Source of the DNA: Gyromitra esculenta
Taxonomy: Eukaryota; Ascomycota; Pezizomycetes; Pezizales; Discinaceae
DNA: 64,000 nucleotides
Direction: 5' to 3'
Assembly (NCBI GenBank): GCA_038503075.1
Contig: JBCAML010000018.1
Coordinates: 1,054,001-1,118,000, forward strand
Position numbers and translations under genes: made by a program. The notes below the pieces were generated by a model. It searched no databases. It was not told the origin of the DNA and saw nothing but the letters and a program-made list of their open reading frames with translations. Shown piece after piece: positions 63,891 to 64,000 of this stretch (the first letter of the stretch is position 1; each line of letters begins with the position of its first letter).

Positions 63891-64000
63891 GAACGAAAGG
63901 GGTGTTGGAAGGTATTATAAAATGAATAGAAGTAGTAGGATGGTTGGGTGGAGGTGGATATTAGTTATGCCGTATTGTAGCAAGTACTGGCTTGAACAGG

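Noticed and set aside
1..64000. CRISPR arrays, bacterial operons, biosynthetic gene cluster
   Set aside because: Intron-rich eukaryotic genes of unrelated pathways fill the window; no regular spacer-repeat array and no backbone synthase gene are visible.

Overview
This window looks like nuclear DNA of a filamentous ascomycete (Pezizomycotina). Genes are split by short GT..AG introns, mostly 44-130 nt, and the proteins are typical ascomycete ones: a VIB-1/XprG-type NDT80 transcription factor, Mus81, Glo3, Tim21, Ada2, Cuz1 and a Str3-type cystathionine beta-lyase. About eleven well-supported genes in 64 kb, separated by spacers of up to roughly 10 kb, is sparse for this group. It would fit a repeat-expanded genome such as those of some Pezizomycetes, but that placement is an inference.

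Layout. 1-2239: AT-rich spacer with a 243-bp Tc1/mariner-like MITE. 2240-4686 (+): MUS81 nuclease. 5660-6280 (-): possible hypothetical gene. 7835-10809 (+): class I alpha-1,2-mannosidase (GH47) in 13 exons, some tiny. 12455-13859 (-): mitochondrial-type rhomboid protease. 18385-20728 (-): NDT80/VIB-1-like factor with a long pyrimidine-rich leader upstream. About 22.0-32.4 kb: gene-poor. 32418-34761 (-): WD40 protein of the fungal DUF2415 type. 36843-38503 (+): GLO3-type ArfGAP. 38.5-42.2 kb: spacer with GT-rich and tandem-like repeats. 42182-43290 (-): F-box/leucine-rich protein. 44418-45440 (-): TIM21. 45.4-50.2 kb: gene-poor. 50247-51813 (-): cystathionine beta-lyase. 52999-53978 (-): two-finger AN1 protein (CUZ1). 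56318-57012 (-): unknown protein with an internal duplication. 58214-58312 (+): intron-containing tRNA-Gly(UCC). 59440-61223 (-): ADA2. The right edge may carry part of another gene.

No operon or biosynthetic cluster is visible; the genes are housekeeping and regulatory functions in unrelated pathways (recombination, glycan trimming, mitochondrial import and proteolysis, COPI trafficking, SAGA transcription, methionine synthesis). The gene models were built by hand-splicing so that frames, known family motifs and total lengths agree; every spliced total is divisible by three.

The least expected signal is in the spacers. A bipartite 17-bp motif, GAGTGAT-N5-RTGAY (two RTGAY half-sites exactly 10 bp apart), occurs at least 12 times, and the palindrome TACATGTA occurs at least 18 times. 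Both are far above chance, and almost all copies lie outside coding sequence.
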